Assembly (NCBI RefSeq): GCF_000949635.1
Contig: NZ_BAFN01000001.1
Span: 1,798,001-1,862,000, forward strand
DNA length: 64,000 nucleotides
Direction: 5' to 3'
DNA from: Candidatus Brocadia sinica JPN1
Lineage (GTDB): Bacteria; Planctomycetota; Brocadiia; Brocadiales; Brocadiaceae
Under the pieces are notes generated by a model, which did not search any database, was not told where the DNA came from, and was given only the letters and a program-made list of their open reading frames with translations. The position numbers and the translations under genes are program-made. Positions 24,157-32,462 of the stretch are shown here, piece by piece; within the stretch, counting starts at the first letter, position 1; each line of letters opens with the position of its first letter.

Positions 24157-25503
24157 ATGACAAAGCCACGGTTGTTACTTATAGATGATGACAAAAATGC
24201 GCTGAACGGATTGGTGAAGATATTGACGCATGATGGGTATTCCGTTTCAGGTGTCCTATCGGGTTATGAGGCATTAAATCTTCTCTCCCGGAAAAATTTT
24301 GATATCATCATCACGGATATGAAGCTGCCGGGGATGGGGGGATTATCGCTGATCCATGAGATACGAAAGAAAGAAGTGTCGGCTGCAATTGTGGTTATTA
24401 CCGCTTACAGTTCCGTAAAAACGGCTGTGGAAGCGATAAAATGCGGTGCCGATGACTATCTGACCAAACCAATCAATCTGGAAGAATTACATGTAGTCTT
24501 GGAAAAATTATGGGAGAGACAGCAGCTGATTGCCCAAAACCACATATTAAGGGAGAAGCTCAAAGATAAGTATAAATCTTTCGAACTTGTTGGAAGTACG
24601 CTGCAGATGCAGCAAATATTTCATATGATAGAGGATGTTGCCCCCAGCACGGCTTCGATCCTGATTTTAGGTGAAACGGGGACGGGGAAAGAACTCATTG
24701 CCAATGCTATTTATTCCCGAAGCGAAAGGGCGAGCATGCCTTTTGTCGCCTTACATTGTGCTGCATTGTCAGAAGGCGTGCTGGAAAGCGAGCTTTTTGG
24801 CCATGAAAAAGGAGCATTTACCGGCGCCGTTCAGTCCAGAAAAGGACGGTTTGAGATGGCAGACGGAGGCACACTTTTCCTGGACGAGGTGGGTGAAATG
24901 AGTTTAAAGGTACAGGTGAAACTCCTTCGCGTTCTGGAGAAGGGTGAGTTTGAGCGAGTTGGTGGTGAAAAAACCCTGAAGGTTGATGTGCGGCTGATTG
25001 CTGCGACGAACCGGGATCTTGAAAAAGAGGTCTCAGAGGGAAGATTTCGCGAAGACCTGTTTTATCGGTTAAATGTTATTACTATCCATTTGCCGTCACT
25101 GAGGGAGAGAAGAGACGATATCCCCATCCTTTCCAATTTCTTTGTTATTAAATATGCCAAAAAGTATAAAAAAGAAATCGACGGTTTTGCCCCTGAGGCA
25201 ATGGAGGCGCTTTGTGCGTATCACTGGCCCGGGAATGTAAGGGAACTGGAAAACGTTGTAGAAAGGGCTATTGTGTTGTGTAAAAAAAATATGATCTCTG
25301 TAGATCATTTACCGAAAAATATTATTCCGGTCAAGGAAGATGTTTCAACTATCAAAATTCCTTTAGGAACCTCGTTAAAAGAAGCTGAAAAGGAAATTAT
25401 CCAGAAGACACTTCAGATGGCGCAGGGAAGCAAGAGAGAAGCCGCCAAAATACTGGGCATATCGAGCAGAAAAATCGAATACAAAGTAAAAGAGTGGAGT
25501 TAG
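24157..25503 (+). CDS. NtrC-family sigma-54-dependent response regulator
   Basis: About 448 residues. Receiver at 1-120 (LLLIDDDKNAL, phospho-Asp in DIIITDMKLPGMGG, Lys in YLTKPINLEEL). AAA+ domain with Walker A GETGTGKELIANAIY, the sigma-54-contacting GAFTGAVQ loop and Walker B GGTLFLDEVGEMS. C-terminal Fis-type HTH (REAAKILGISSRKIEYKV). The start at 24157 agrees with the receiver fold. It should activate sigma-54 promoters, plausibly the downstream globin-oxidase genes. Confidence 0.92.
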   Translation: MTKPRLLLIDDDKNALNGLVKILTHDGYSVSGVLSGYEALNLLSRKNFDIIITDMKLPGMGGLSLIHEIRKKEVSAAIVVITAYSSVKTAVEAIKCGADDYLTKPINLEELHVVLEKLWERQQLIAQNHILREKLKDKYKSFELVGSTLQMQQIFHMIEDVAPSTASILILGETGTGKELIANAIYSRSERASMPFVALHCAALSEGVLESELFGHEKGAFTGAVQSRKGRFEMADGGTLFLDEVGEMSLKVQVKLLRVLEKGEFERVGGEKTLKVDVRLIAATNRDLEKEVSEGRFREDLFYRLNVITIHLPSLRERRDDIPILSNFFVIKYAKKYKKEIDGFAPEAMEALCAYHWPGNVRELENVVERAIVLCKKNMISVDHLPKNIIPVKEDVSTIKIPLGTSLKEAEKEIIQKTLQMAQGSKREAAKILGISSRKIEYKVKEWS

Positions 25504-25946
25504 AAACGAAATTTTTTCAAATCATTTTTATCCCCATATCCAGATTCCCGCAAAATTTTCACATAACGCATATTTTTCATTAAATCATTTCTTTCACTTA
25601 ATCACACAGACGAATAATACGGATAGGTCAAGTGCCTTTTAAAAAAGGTGTTTATGACTTTTGTTTGGCTGGAAATTCCGGTTGGCATCTCTTTTGTTGT
25701 TGAAGATATGCGACATCAATGTCAGTCGTAAAGATACATGCATTGAAGTTCTTTGTATTGTGTGTTTTTCCTTTGGAGGTATACAGTTAAATGTTTTCAT
25801 TGGAGGGGAGGTGCAGATGTAGCTCAGTGTATATTTTGTGTGTTGAGCGTCATGTCGATCAACGCATTGTTGTTACGTTGTACGTGCAGATAAACACAGT
25901 AATCTTAAGTAAACATTTTTCGGTTTTTAGAGGAGGTTAAAATAAT
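25504..25946 (+). other. Long leader region upstream of the protoglobin gene
   Basis: About 440 AT-rich bases without a gene. A sigma-54-like GG-N10-G element lies at 25682-25698 and a strong AGGAGG Shine-Dalgarno at 25931-25936. Confidence 0.5.
25682..25698 (+). promoter_or_regulatory. Candidate sigma-54 (-24/-12) promoter
   Basis: TTGGCATCTCTTTTGTT: GG and the -12 G are 10 bases apart as in TGGCAC-N5-TTGC, but the final C is T. It lies about 250 bases before the protoglobin start and just after a sigma-54 activator gene. Weak on sequence alone. Confidence 0.3.
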
Positions 25947-26600
25947 ATGTCAATCATGTCAAATGCTTATATGAAAATGTTTCCGATGGAAGCGGAGAAG
26001 AAGGTTTCGGCTGGCAAGCGCAATCCCGTTTTGGATGTCCCTGAATTTAACAAGGCATGGAACCTTTACCGGGATACGAGCCTGGACATCATGAAGCGTT
26101 ACGAATATATGGCCCAGTGTGTTAATTTTACGGATAAGGATACTGCGGCTATTAAGGAATCAAAAGATATCATAGTCGCAAATCTGAAGGCGATTCTTGA
26201 CCACATTTATTATGAAAAGCTGATAAATGATCCGTGGTTATCCAGATGGTTCAGGGATGAAAATGGGAAGATAGCCAAGGAATACGTCGACATCCGGAGG
26301 GCGAGGCAGCAAAGATTTTTGGTTAAGATACTGGAATGCAAATGGGATGAAGAGTTCTGGAATTTTGTCCGTTGGGTTGGCGCAGTGCATGTGCCCATCT
26401 TTGGTTTTGAAGACCTGTATATACCGATAAGGCTGAATCTTGCCCTGTGGGGGTATATACATCAGTATTTGTTTAATCTCTTTGCCAACGAATTAAAAAA
26501 TGATCCGGAGAAGTTGCGCAGGATCACAACTGCCTGGACAAAGCTTTTTTGGATAATTATAGATGTTTATCACATCGATTATTTTGGGCCATGGATGTAA
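25947..26600 (+). CDS. Protoglobin-type haem protein
   Basis: A 217-residue single-domain globin of the protoglobin/globin-coupled-sensor type. An N-terminal extension (about 45 residues) precedes the helical core. The proximal His lies in FVRWVGAVHVPIFGFEDLYI, where the family has GxxHxxxG/P, followed by the long G and H helices rich in Trp and Tyr (LALWGYIHQYLFNLF, WTKLFWIIIDVYHIDYF). There is no kinase or cyclase output domain, so it likely binds or converts O2, NO or CO rather than signalling alone. A strong AGGAGG site precedes ATG. The ferredoxin gene follows 51 bases later. Confidence 0.8.
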   Translation: MSIMSNAYMKMFPMEAEKKVSAGKRNPVLDVPEFNKAWNLYRDTSLDIMKRYEYMAQCVNFTDKDTAAIKESKDIIVANLKAILDHIYYEKLINDPWLSRWFRDENGKIAKEYVDIRRARQQRFLVKILECKWDEEFWNFVRWVGAVHVPIFGFEDLYIPIRLNLALWGYIHQYLFNLFANELKNDPEKLRRITTAWTKLFWIIIDVYHIDYFGPWM

Positions 26601-26651
26601 CGATGCAGGGCTCAGAGGTGAGTTTCCAGTTTCATGAAGGAGGTTTTGGGT

Positions 26652-26858
26652 ATGAAGATGAAAACAGTCTGGTTTGAGGGCGATTGTATTAAGTGTTCAA
26701 TGTGTGTTGAGGAGGCATCCGGGGCATTTGATTTTGTGAAAGAACTTGGGCCTCAGGTGAAATCCGGTGTCGATGTTGCCCTCCATGCTGAGGATATAAA
26801 ACGAGCTGCTGATATCTGCCCGACCCAGTGCATAAAATATCATGTATTGCTTTCTTAA
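26652..26858 (+). CDS. Small single-cluster ferredoxin
   Basis: A 68-residue protein with one iron-sulfur site: CIKCSMC (C-x2-C-x2-C) and the distal CPTQC (Cys-Pro). This is the layout of one-cluster [4Fe-4S] or [3Fe-4S] ferredoxins. The second cluster's cysteines are absent. The start at 26652 follows an AAGGAGG site. Located directly after the protoglobin gene, it could donate electrons to the haem or to the multicopper oxidase; this is inferred from position. Confidence 0.83.
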   Translation: MKMKTVWFEGDCIKCSMCVEEASGAFDFVKELGPQVKSGVDVALHAEDIKRAADICPTQCIKYHVLLS

Positions 26859-26880
26859 ATGGTAAGAAAGTAAACGGTCA

Positions 26881-26919
26881 TGCCACAAGTCACAGAGTTT
26901 GTTTTTGTGACTTGTGGCA
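26881..26919. repeat. Perfect 14-bp inverted repeat after the ferredoxin gene
   Basis: TGCCACAAGTCACA and TGTGACTTGTGGCA with an 11-base loop, 22 bases after the ferredoxin stop. It is followed by A's rather than T's, so it is not a standard intrinsic terminator on the plus strand. An mRNA-stabilising hairpin or protein-binding palindrome is possible. Confidence 0.7.
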
Positions 26920-27526
26920 AAAATTTGAATTTTGAATCAATTGTTATCCTGGTCCGAACGAGTTTGAATGGCAAAATAAAAATTGCAGTGAAAAATATTT
27001 CTTCGCTGGTTCAATCGCCTCTGATAGAACCGGAACATGTGGTGTCATTCCATCCTCACGGCGCGTTTTCAGGCTTTAGGGCGCCGTTCAAATATATGGT
27101 TCAATCTACAAATTGAATCAGCTATGAGATGTATAATTGGTATACTTTCCTCCTTCTTCCTCCCTGCCTTCAAATGTATTCTCTACAGCTAATGAAGATC
27201 CAATAGAATTTCCTCCTGAAAATTAGCTATCAGTAAATTTTCCTTGCTCATGAATTCATCGAAATTGTATCAACGGGAATCGAAAAATTTTCAAGCAATT
27301 TTCTTGTAAAATCCATATTCCCGTAAATTTTTCGTTAGCAATGCCCTTTTTCTTACGAACCAACCAATTTCTGTGATGGGGAAATTGAGAAAGTCAGTTT
27401 TTCTAACAATTGAATTTATAGATAGATACACCAATTATGGTAATCGTTAAATACCTGATTGGTATGCGACTTGTTATCTACGTAATAACAAGTAATTTTT
27501 CTAGTCCCTCTTATTTATTCTCAGTT
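26920..27526. other. AT-rich non-coding stretch
   Basis: About 600 bases between the hairpin and the receiver gene. No gene or known RNA recognised. A short open frame on the plus strand has no family features. Confidence 0.4.
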
Positions 27527-27931
27527 ATGGTAAAACCTCGATTATTACTGATAGATGACAACAAAAATACATTGGATGGGCTGGTAAAGATTCTGAAGGG
27601 TGATGGTTATCTTGTTTCCGGCGCTTTATCCGGTCATGATGCATTAAAACTGCTCTCCGAAAAAAGTTTTGATATCATTGTTACAGACATGAATATGTCC
27701 GGAATGAATGGATTGGCGCTGATCCATGAAGTGAGAAAGAGGAATACATCAATAGCGATTGTGGTTGTTACCGGGAGTAAATCGATAAAAACCGCTGTAG
27801 AAGCTATGAAGTATGGCGCTGACGACTACCTCACGAAACCGGTAAACGTAAATGAGTTAATCCTGGCATTGAAAAAAATATGGGACAAAAGACAGTTAAC
27901 AATACAAACCCAATTATTAAAGGAGGAATAA
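27527..27931 (+). CDS. Receiver-only response regulator, paralogue of the NtrC-type receiver
   Basis: About 134 residues, MVKPRLLLIDDNKNTLDGLV onward, with phospho-Asp in DIIVTDMNMSGMNG and Lys in YLTKPVNVNELI. It is strongly similar over its whole length to the receiver of the regulator at 24157, including the linker helix, and stops where the AAA+ domain would begin (LLKEE). A truncated duplicate that may compete for the kinase or work as a phosphate sink. The Thr position differs (VVVTGSK against VVITAYS). It lies 140 bases before the oxidase gene. Confidence 0.85.
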   Translation: MVKPRLLLIDDNKNTLDGLVKILKGDGYLVSGALSGHDALKLLSEKSFDIIVTDMNMSGMNGLALIHEVRKRNTSIAIVVVTGSKSIKTAVEAMKYGADDYLTKPVNVNELILALKKIWDKRQLTIQTQLLKEE

Positions 27932-28070
27932 AGGATGATCGAAAAGAAAATGATGCCATTTTTTCAGGATTGATGGAGGTATTCCCATTGGTCATTAAGA
28001 CAGGAAATTTGAATTGTGCAATAGTAATGGTATATTTTGTTTCACGTAATTTTTGAAGAAAGGGAATGTC

Positions 28071-29345
28071 ATGAAAGCGTCAAAGTTATTGGGGTGGACG
28101 ACTGCAATAATGCTGGCAGGTATTGCAACCTATACTGTTATGCCGGATGTATCTGGTGAAGAGGCAAAACAAGCCGAGGCCTGGGGTCTCAGCCAGGAGG
28201 AACAGGAATTAATCAATGTGACAAATGGAGATCTCATTGGGGATCGCGCCAAAGATGGGGCATGGGAATTCCACCTGTACACCACCGATGGATATATAGA
28301 GATGGCCAATGGCGAATTGGTGTGGGTGATGGGTTATACTCACGCCAGGGGAAGCTTCAAGGACGTGGGAGAAGTAAAAACAAAAGAAGAGGTGGAACGA
28401 CTGTTAGAGCCCGTTAAAGTACCCAGTGACACACTTCACCTTTTTGTCGGAGAAAAGGCACGGATTACGTTACATAATACGGGTATACACTCCTGCGATG
28501 AACACTCAGGGATTAACCACGTGGCGCATACTATTCACTTTCACGGCCTGGATTTGACACCAGCGGTTGACGGTGTGCCTTCGCTGCCGGTTGACCCTGT
28601 GCTGGAACATAAAGCTTTTACCTACGAATTGACTCCACAATACGAAGGCTCTTTTTTGGGTCATTGCCATGTGGACAGTTTTAATCATATCCTGGCCGGT
28701 ATGTATTTCCCAATTATTATCCATCAGGACAAGACAAAGACGGCGTATGGGTACAAGTATGACCGTGATTACACGTTATTTTTTAGCGAGCTGTCTTCAA
28801 CGGCAAATGAACAGTTGCAGGAGACAGGCATTGTTCACGGACTCCAGGACTGGAAGGCCGATTATTTCCTGATTAATGGCAGGACTTTTACCGATAACCT
28901 CTATCATCCCCGTTCAATAATAAACGATCCCCGTTCGAGGATTGTTGCATACGAGGACGAGACAGTCCTGTTGCGTCTCATGGCTATTGGCGCAGATCAT
29001 GTGTTTGCTCCTCATCCGCATGGATACCATATGGAAGTAATCGCATTGGATGGAAGGAAATTGAAGAGTTCGTATGAAAAAGATACCCTCTGTCTTGCAA
29101 GTGGGGAACGAGTTGATGTGCTGGTGAAAATACCTCACTTTGCCAGCCAGAGGAAATGCATGTCTTGCAATTTAGGCGCGGGGATTACCATCATGCATGA
29201 CCATAATCTTCGAGGCATGGTTTCAACCGGCAAGTATCCTATGGGTGCATTGACGATATTTGATGTGCGGTCAAAAACAAAGGTTGCAAAGCCTGAAGAA
29301 CCTCTCATCAAGGAGGGTAAACCGTATAATCCTCTGGAACACTGA
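28071..29345 (+). CDS. Two-domain laccase-like multicopper oxidase
   Basis: About 424 residues with a signal peptide (KLLGWTTAIMLAGIATYTVM). Copper motifs: HTIHFHGLDL, GHCHVDSFNHILAGM, HVFAPHPHGYH and IMHDHNLRGM. The four HxH pairs for the trinuclear cluster are present. The type-1 Cys-His-Met set is in the first cupredoxin domain (HCH...H...GM); the second has HDH without Cys. This is the layout of two-domain oxidases with T1 in domain 1. An extra CMSC pair precedes the last motif. It probably acts in the periplasm or anammoxosome lumen on a metal or electron donor that cannot be read from sequence. It could also be a NirK-like reductase, but the HxH complement favours an oxidase. Confidence 0.82.
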   Translation: MKASKLLGWTTAIMLAGIATYTVMPDVSGEEAKQAEAWGLSQEEQELINVTNGDLIGDRAKDGAWEFHLYTTDGYIEMANGELVWVMGYTHARGSFKDVGEVKTKEEVERLLEPVKVPSDTLHLFVGEKARITLHNTGIHSCDEHSGINHVAHTIHFHGLDLTPAVDGVPSLPVDPVLEHKAFTYELTPQYEGSFLGHCHVDSFNHILAGMYFPIIIHQDKTKTAYGYKYDRDYTLFFSELSSTANEQLQETGIVHGLQDWKADYFLINGRTFTDNLYHPRSIINDPRSRIVAYEDETVLLRLMAIGADHVFAPHPHGYHMEVIALDGRKLKSSYEKDTLCLASGERVDVLVKIPHFASQRKCMSCNLGAGITIMHDHNLRGMVSTGKYPMGALTIFDVRSKTKVAKPEEPLIKEGKPYNPLEH

Positions 29346-29382
29346 GTTTTATTATTACGATCTTTCCTCTGAACCTCCCCTG

Positions 29383-29422
29383 ACCTCCCGTGGGGTCTTT
29401 CGTCCTGCGGGAGGTTTTTTTT
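29383..29422 (+). terminator. Rho-independent terminator of the oxidase gene
   Basis: Stem ACCTCCCG / CGGGAGGT with a GC-rich loop, followed by eight T's. It stands between convergent genes. Confidence 0.85.
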
Positions 29423-29512
29423 ATTGTGGATGTATGTTGTTTTGGCTTTTTACGCGATCACTTTGTAAAACCCGCATTTTTAGAATTATGAATTCATCAA
29501 AATTATGGGATA

Positions 29513-30271
29513 TTATTTTCGGAGAAGAGGAACAAATCGGACGGGAATAATGGACTCTTTTACAACCTTTGAGGATGCATCCTTGGTGATCAACATGAGG
29601 TCCTGAACTGCGTAAACACCACCTACAGGAATAACCATCCGACCACCGGCTTTCAGCTGGTCAATAAGGGGCTGGGGTATATGTTCTGCAGCCGCGGTGA
29701 CGATAATCGCATCAAAAGGTGCATGTTCCGCCCATCCCTTATAACCATCGCCAATCATGACTTCTATATTTGCATATCCCAATTGTTTTAACCGTTGCCT
29801 GGCTTCTTCTCCCAAATCTTTTATAATTTCAATGGAGTAGACCTGTTTCACCAGCCTGGCAAGGACGGCTGCCTGATATCCCGAACCAGTTCCCACCTCT
29901 AATATAACATCGTTATTTCCTGTCTGTAACAATTCCGTCATAAAGGCCACGATATAAGGCTGGGAGATGGTCTGTCCGTAACCAATGGGTACAGGTTGAT
30001 CGTAGTAACTATACGAACGGGCTTCTTCAGGGATAAACAAATGGCGGGGTACAGACTCCATGGCTTCTAATACCCTTTTATCTCTTACCCCCCGGTATGC
30101 GATTTGTTCTTCTACCATGCGCTTCCGCTGCCGTGTAAACGTATCTTCATCCACGACGGAGTGCATGCCGCCCATGGCAAAGATCATGTTTTTGTCTGGT
30201 ATGAAACGGGCGGCACAAGAAATTGCAATAATTGTGAATAGAGTAATAAACACGATATGCACGATCTTCAC
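29513..30271 (-). CDS. pcm: Protein-L-isoaspartate O-methyltransferase
   Basis: A 252-residue protein with an N-terminal hydrophobic anchor or signal (IVFITLFTIIAISCAARF). The PCMT core follows: MVEEQIAYRGVRDKRVLEAM, ISQPYIVAFMTELL, SAM motif I LEVGTGSGYQAAVLA and DAIIVTAAAEHIPQPL. It repairs isoaspartyl residues by carboxyl methylation. The exported or membrane-bound form is unusual against the cytosolic enzyme and suggests repair of periplasmic or anammoxosome proteins. Confidence 0.92.
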   Translation of the reverse strand: MKIVHIVFITLFTIIAISCAARFIPDKNMIFAMGGMHSVVDEDTFTRQRKRMVEEQIAYRGVRDKRVLEAMESVPRHLFIPEEARSYSYYDQPVPIGYGQTISQPYIVAFMTELLQTGNNDVILEVGTGSGYQAAVLARLVKQVYSIEIIKDLGEEARQRLKQLGYANIEVMIGDGYKGWAEHAPFDAIIVTAAAEHIPQPLIDQLKAGGRMVIPVGGVYAVQDLMLITKDASSKVVKESIIPVRFVPLLRK

Positions 30272-30735
30272 AGAATTTCTTTCTTCCGACCTCTGAAAAA
30301 ATTTTTTTGAGAAGGTTTTTACTATTCCCTTATCCCATAGAGTTAAGTTAAGGAATCAGTAATCACGGTTAATCTCTTCTTTGTATTGAATCCTCCATGT
30401 CCCCCGCTGGCGGGGGACAATGGATTGCAATATCTCCAGCAGTTTTCATATCCTTGTGAGTCATAAGCAGGCACGGACAAACACGGCTTGTCCATGCACC
30501 TCAAATCGCTTAACTTAACACCTATGTCCTTTATCCCCTCCCTGCGAAGGGGAGGGAATAAGGATGGTTAATTGAGTTGTGGCTGTGCAGTACGATAGTA
30601 TTGCTCTGAAAAAACTCCTTTTTCCCGAAAATTTTCATGAACCATAAGGGACAAAAAAAGTTTGAATCAGGAGGTACGATTTTAGATTTGAGATTTAAAT
30701 CGTACATCTTTGCGCCAACTTATTCCAGGCATGGT
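30272..30735. other. Repeat-bearing intergenic stretch between pcm and selD
   Basis: No gene. It contains the 22-bp palindrome TGTCCCCCGC-TG-GCGGGGGACA (30398-30419) and a CCCCTCCCTGCGAAGGGGAGGG unit (30528-30567). Otherwise featureless. Confidence 0.6.
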
Positions 30736-31794
30736 TCATGATATAACGATGATAGACACATTCCTCCTTTCAACTACCTCGCCAACGATATTTGCAGTCA
30801 TAACGCCTCTTTTCTGGAGTTTTGCACAGAGCGCCTCCGCCTTTTCTCTTGGAAGCGAGATAAGCAGCCCGCCTGAGGTCTGCGCATCAAATAGAATGTC
30901 AATCAACGCTTCCGGCACCGTGGAATCTATGGTAATGGCGCCCTTCAAATATTTTTTACTGAGCTTTGATACCCCCGGTATCAATCCCATCTTGACATAG
31001 CGTTCGCAACCTTCAAATACTGGTATGCGTTCAGCGAAGAAGGACAGTGTCGCCTTGCTGGCCTCTGCCATCTCATATGCGTGACCCAGAAGGCCAAATC
31101 CGGTGATATCCGTACAGGCGCTGACTCCTACCTCCAGCATCGTTTCAGAAGCCGTTTTGTTTAACTGGCACATGCTTCTGGTAACAAGGTTTATATCTTC
31201 CTCAAAAACCTTACTGGCCTTGATCGCCGAGATAATCAATCCTGTGCCAAGAGGCTTTGTCAATACCAGCACATCACCTGCCCTGGCGCCTGCATTGGTT
31301 ACGATCCTATCGGGGTGAATGGTTCCTGTAACGGATAATCCATATTTGATCTCATTATCCTGGAGGGTGTGGCCTCCAACAATCGTTGCGCCTGCCTCAT
31401 TGACCTTGTCAGCTCCGCCCTTGAGTATTTCCACCAAAATATCTTTATCCAGAAATTTTAAGGGATAACAGAGGATATTCATGGCCGTAAGGGGCTTGCC
31501 ACCCATGGCATAAATATCACTTAAGGCATTGGCAGCGGCTATTTGTCCATAATCATACGGATTGTTTACCACCGGTGTAAAAAAATCCAGGGTCTCTACC
31601 AGCGCCAGCTCTTCGTTAATCTTATAAATGCCGGCATCGGCGAAGGTCTTTGGGCCAACCAATACCCGATCATTTGGGTAATCGGGTAAATGTTTGACCA
31701 CGTACGCCATGTCTTCGACAGGGATCTTGCCTGCTCACCCACCGCAGGTGGCATAATCAATCAATCGCTTTTTCCCCCAAACCACAGAGATCAC
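30736..31794 (-). CDS. selD: Selenide, water dikinase with in-frame UGA (selenoprotein SelD)
   Basis: From ATG 31710 downward the product is SelD: VGPKTFADAGIYKINEELAL, GGHTLQDNEIKYGLSV and CTDITGFGLLGHAYEM, with a C-terminal AIRS fold. That start would omit the essential N-terminal loop. Upstream in the same frame, a GTG at 31794 (or 31785) leads to IDYATCGG-TGA-AGKIPVED, so the TGA at 31737-31735 occupies the catalytic Cys/Sec position of SelD (xxG-C/U-xxK). The frame is open to a TAA at 31806-31804. SelD makes selenophosphate from selenide and ATP for selenocysteine and tRNA selenouridine. A truncated SelD with a true nonsense codon is less likely. Confidence 0.85.
31708..31722 (-). promoter_or_regulatory. 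Candidate bacterial SECIS hairpin in selD
   Basis: Downstream of the TGA the mRNA can form TGTC-GAA-GACA, extended by an outer CC/GG after one mismatch. The apical loop starts with G 18 bases after the UGA, within the distance known for bacterial SECIS elements. The stem is short, so the call is tentative. Confidence 0.4.
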
Positions 31795-31855
31795 CCCCCT
31801 CTCTTAAAAATGGCAAATACCAATATATAGGTTTTTATGAAATTTTACCTATTGT

Positions 31856-32350
31856 TTACTGAAACCACGAAGTAGATTCCTCTTTGGGATTGAATTTGGC
31901 ATGGCATTCGTCGCAACTGTTTACTACCTTAAAAAAGGCAGCCGTGACCTTGTCTTTGTTCTTTTCCTGGCAGGCGCTGATTAACTCCAGTGCGCTCATG
32001 TGGAATTTGACATCAAGGTTGACAAACTCTTTCGGCAGGTCTTTTTTGTTAGCTTCTGTGAAGGCCACAGGGCTTGCATTTTTGAGTTTTTTTGTATCCT
32101 TTTTAATAGCCTCCCAGTCCTGCTGATGAATCGATGATGACAAATGTTTTAACAACACCTTGATGTCTTTCATGTGCACGATGAAACCTTGCTCATTCTT
32201 GATAAAACCAAGTTCTTCGCGTGGTCCTGATTCAGTTTGCTTTTTTTCGGGAGAAACACGGTTTTCCTCTGACACTTTCGTTTCTTCTTTGCCACAACCA
32301 AACATGTTCATACTTACGATTGCAATTGTTACAATAATGAATTTCTTCAT
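31856..32350 (-). CDS. Lipoprotein with a single haem c site (cytochrome c'/c556-like)
   Basis: A 164-residue protein with a lipoprotein signal (IVSMNMFGCGKEE; lipidated Cys near residue 19), a charged linker and a four-helix-like body. The C-terminal CDECH haem-binding motif follows VVNSC. A single CxxCH near the C-terminus of a helical bundle is typical of cytochromes c' and c556. The probable axial ligand is upstream (HMKDIKVLLKHL). It would be a membrane-anchored electron carrier or gas-binding haem protein. The neighbouring selD and kbl are unrelated. Confidence 0.78.
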   Translation of the reverse strand: MKKFIIVTIAIVSMNMFGCGKEETKVSEENRVSPEKKQTESGPREELGFIKNEQGFIVHMKDIKVLLKHLSSSIHQQDWEAIKKDTKKLKNASPVAFTEANKKDLPKEFVNLDVKFHMSALELISACQEKNKDKVTAAFFKVVNSCDECHAKFNPKEESTSWFQ

Positions 32351-32462
32351 ATGAAAACACCCAAAACCTTATGAAAAAAACCAAAAAGTAATAATTTACG
32401 AAAACAGATATACTTTTGCATACTAAATACTTTTCTCCGAAAAATCAACAGAAAGAATATCT

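Noticed and set aside
26880-27116. Plus-strand open frame downstream of the ferredoxin gene
   Set aside because: It starts inside the 14-bp hairpin, has no Shine-Dalgarno or recognisable domain, and its composition looks like non-coding DNA.
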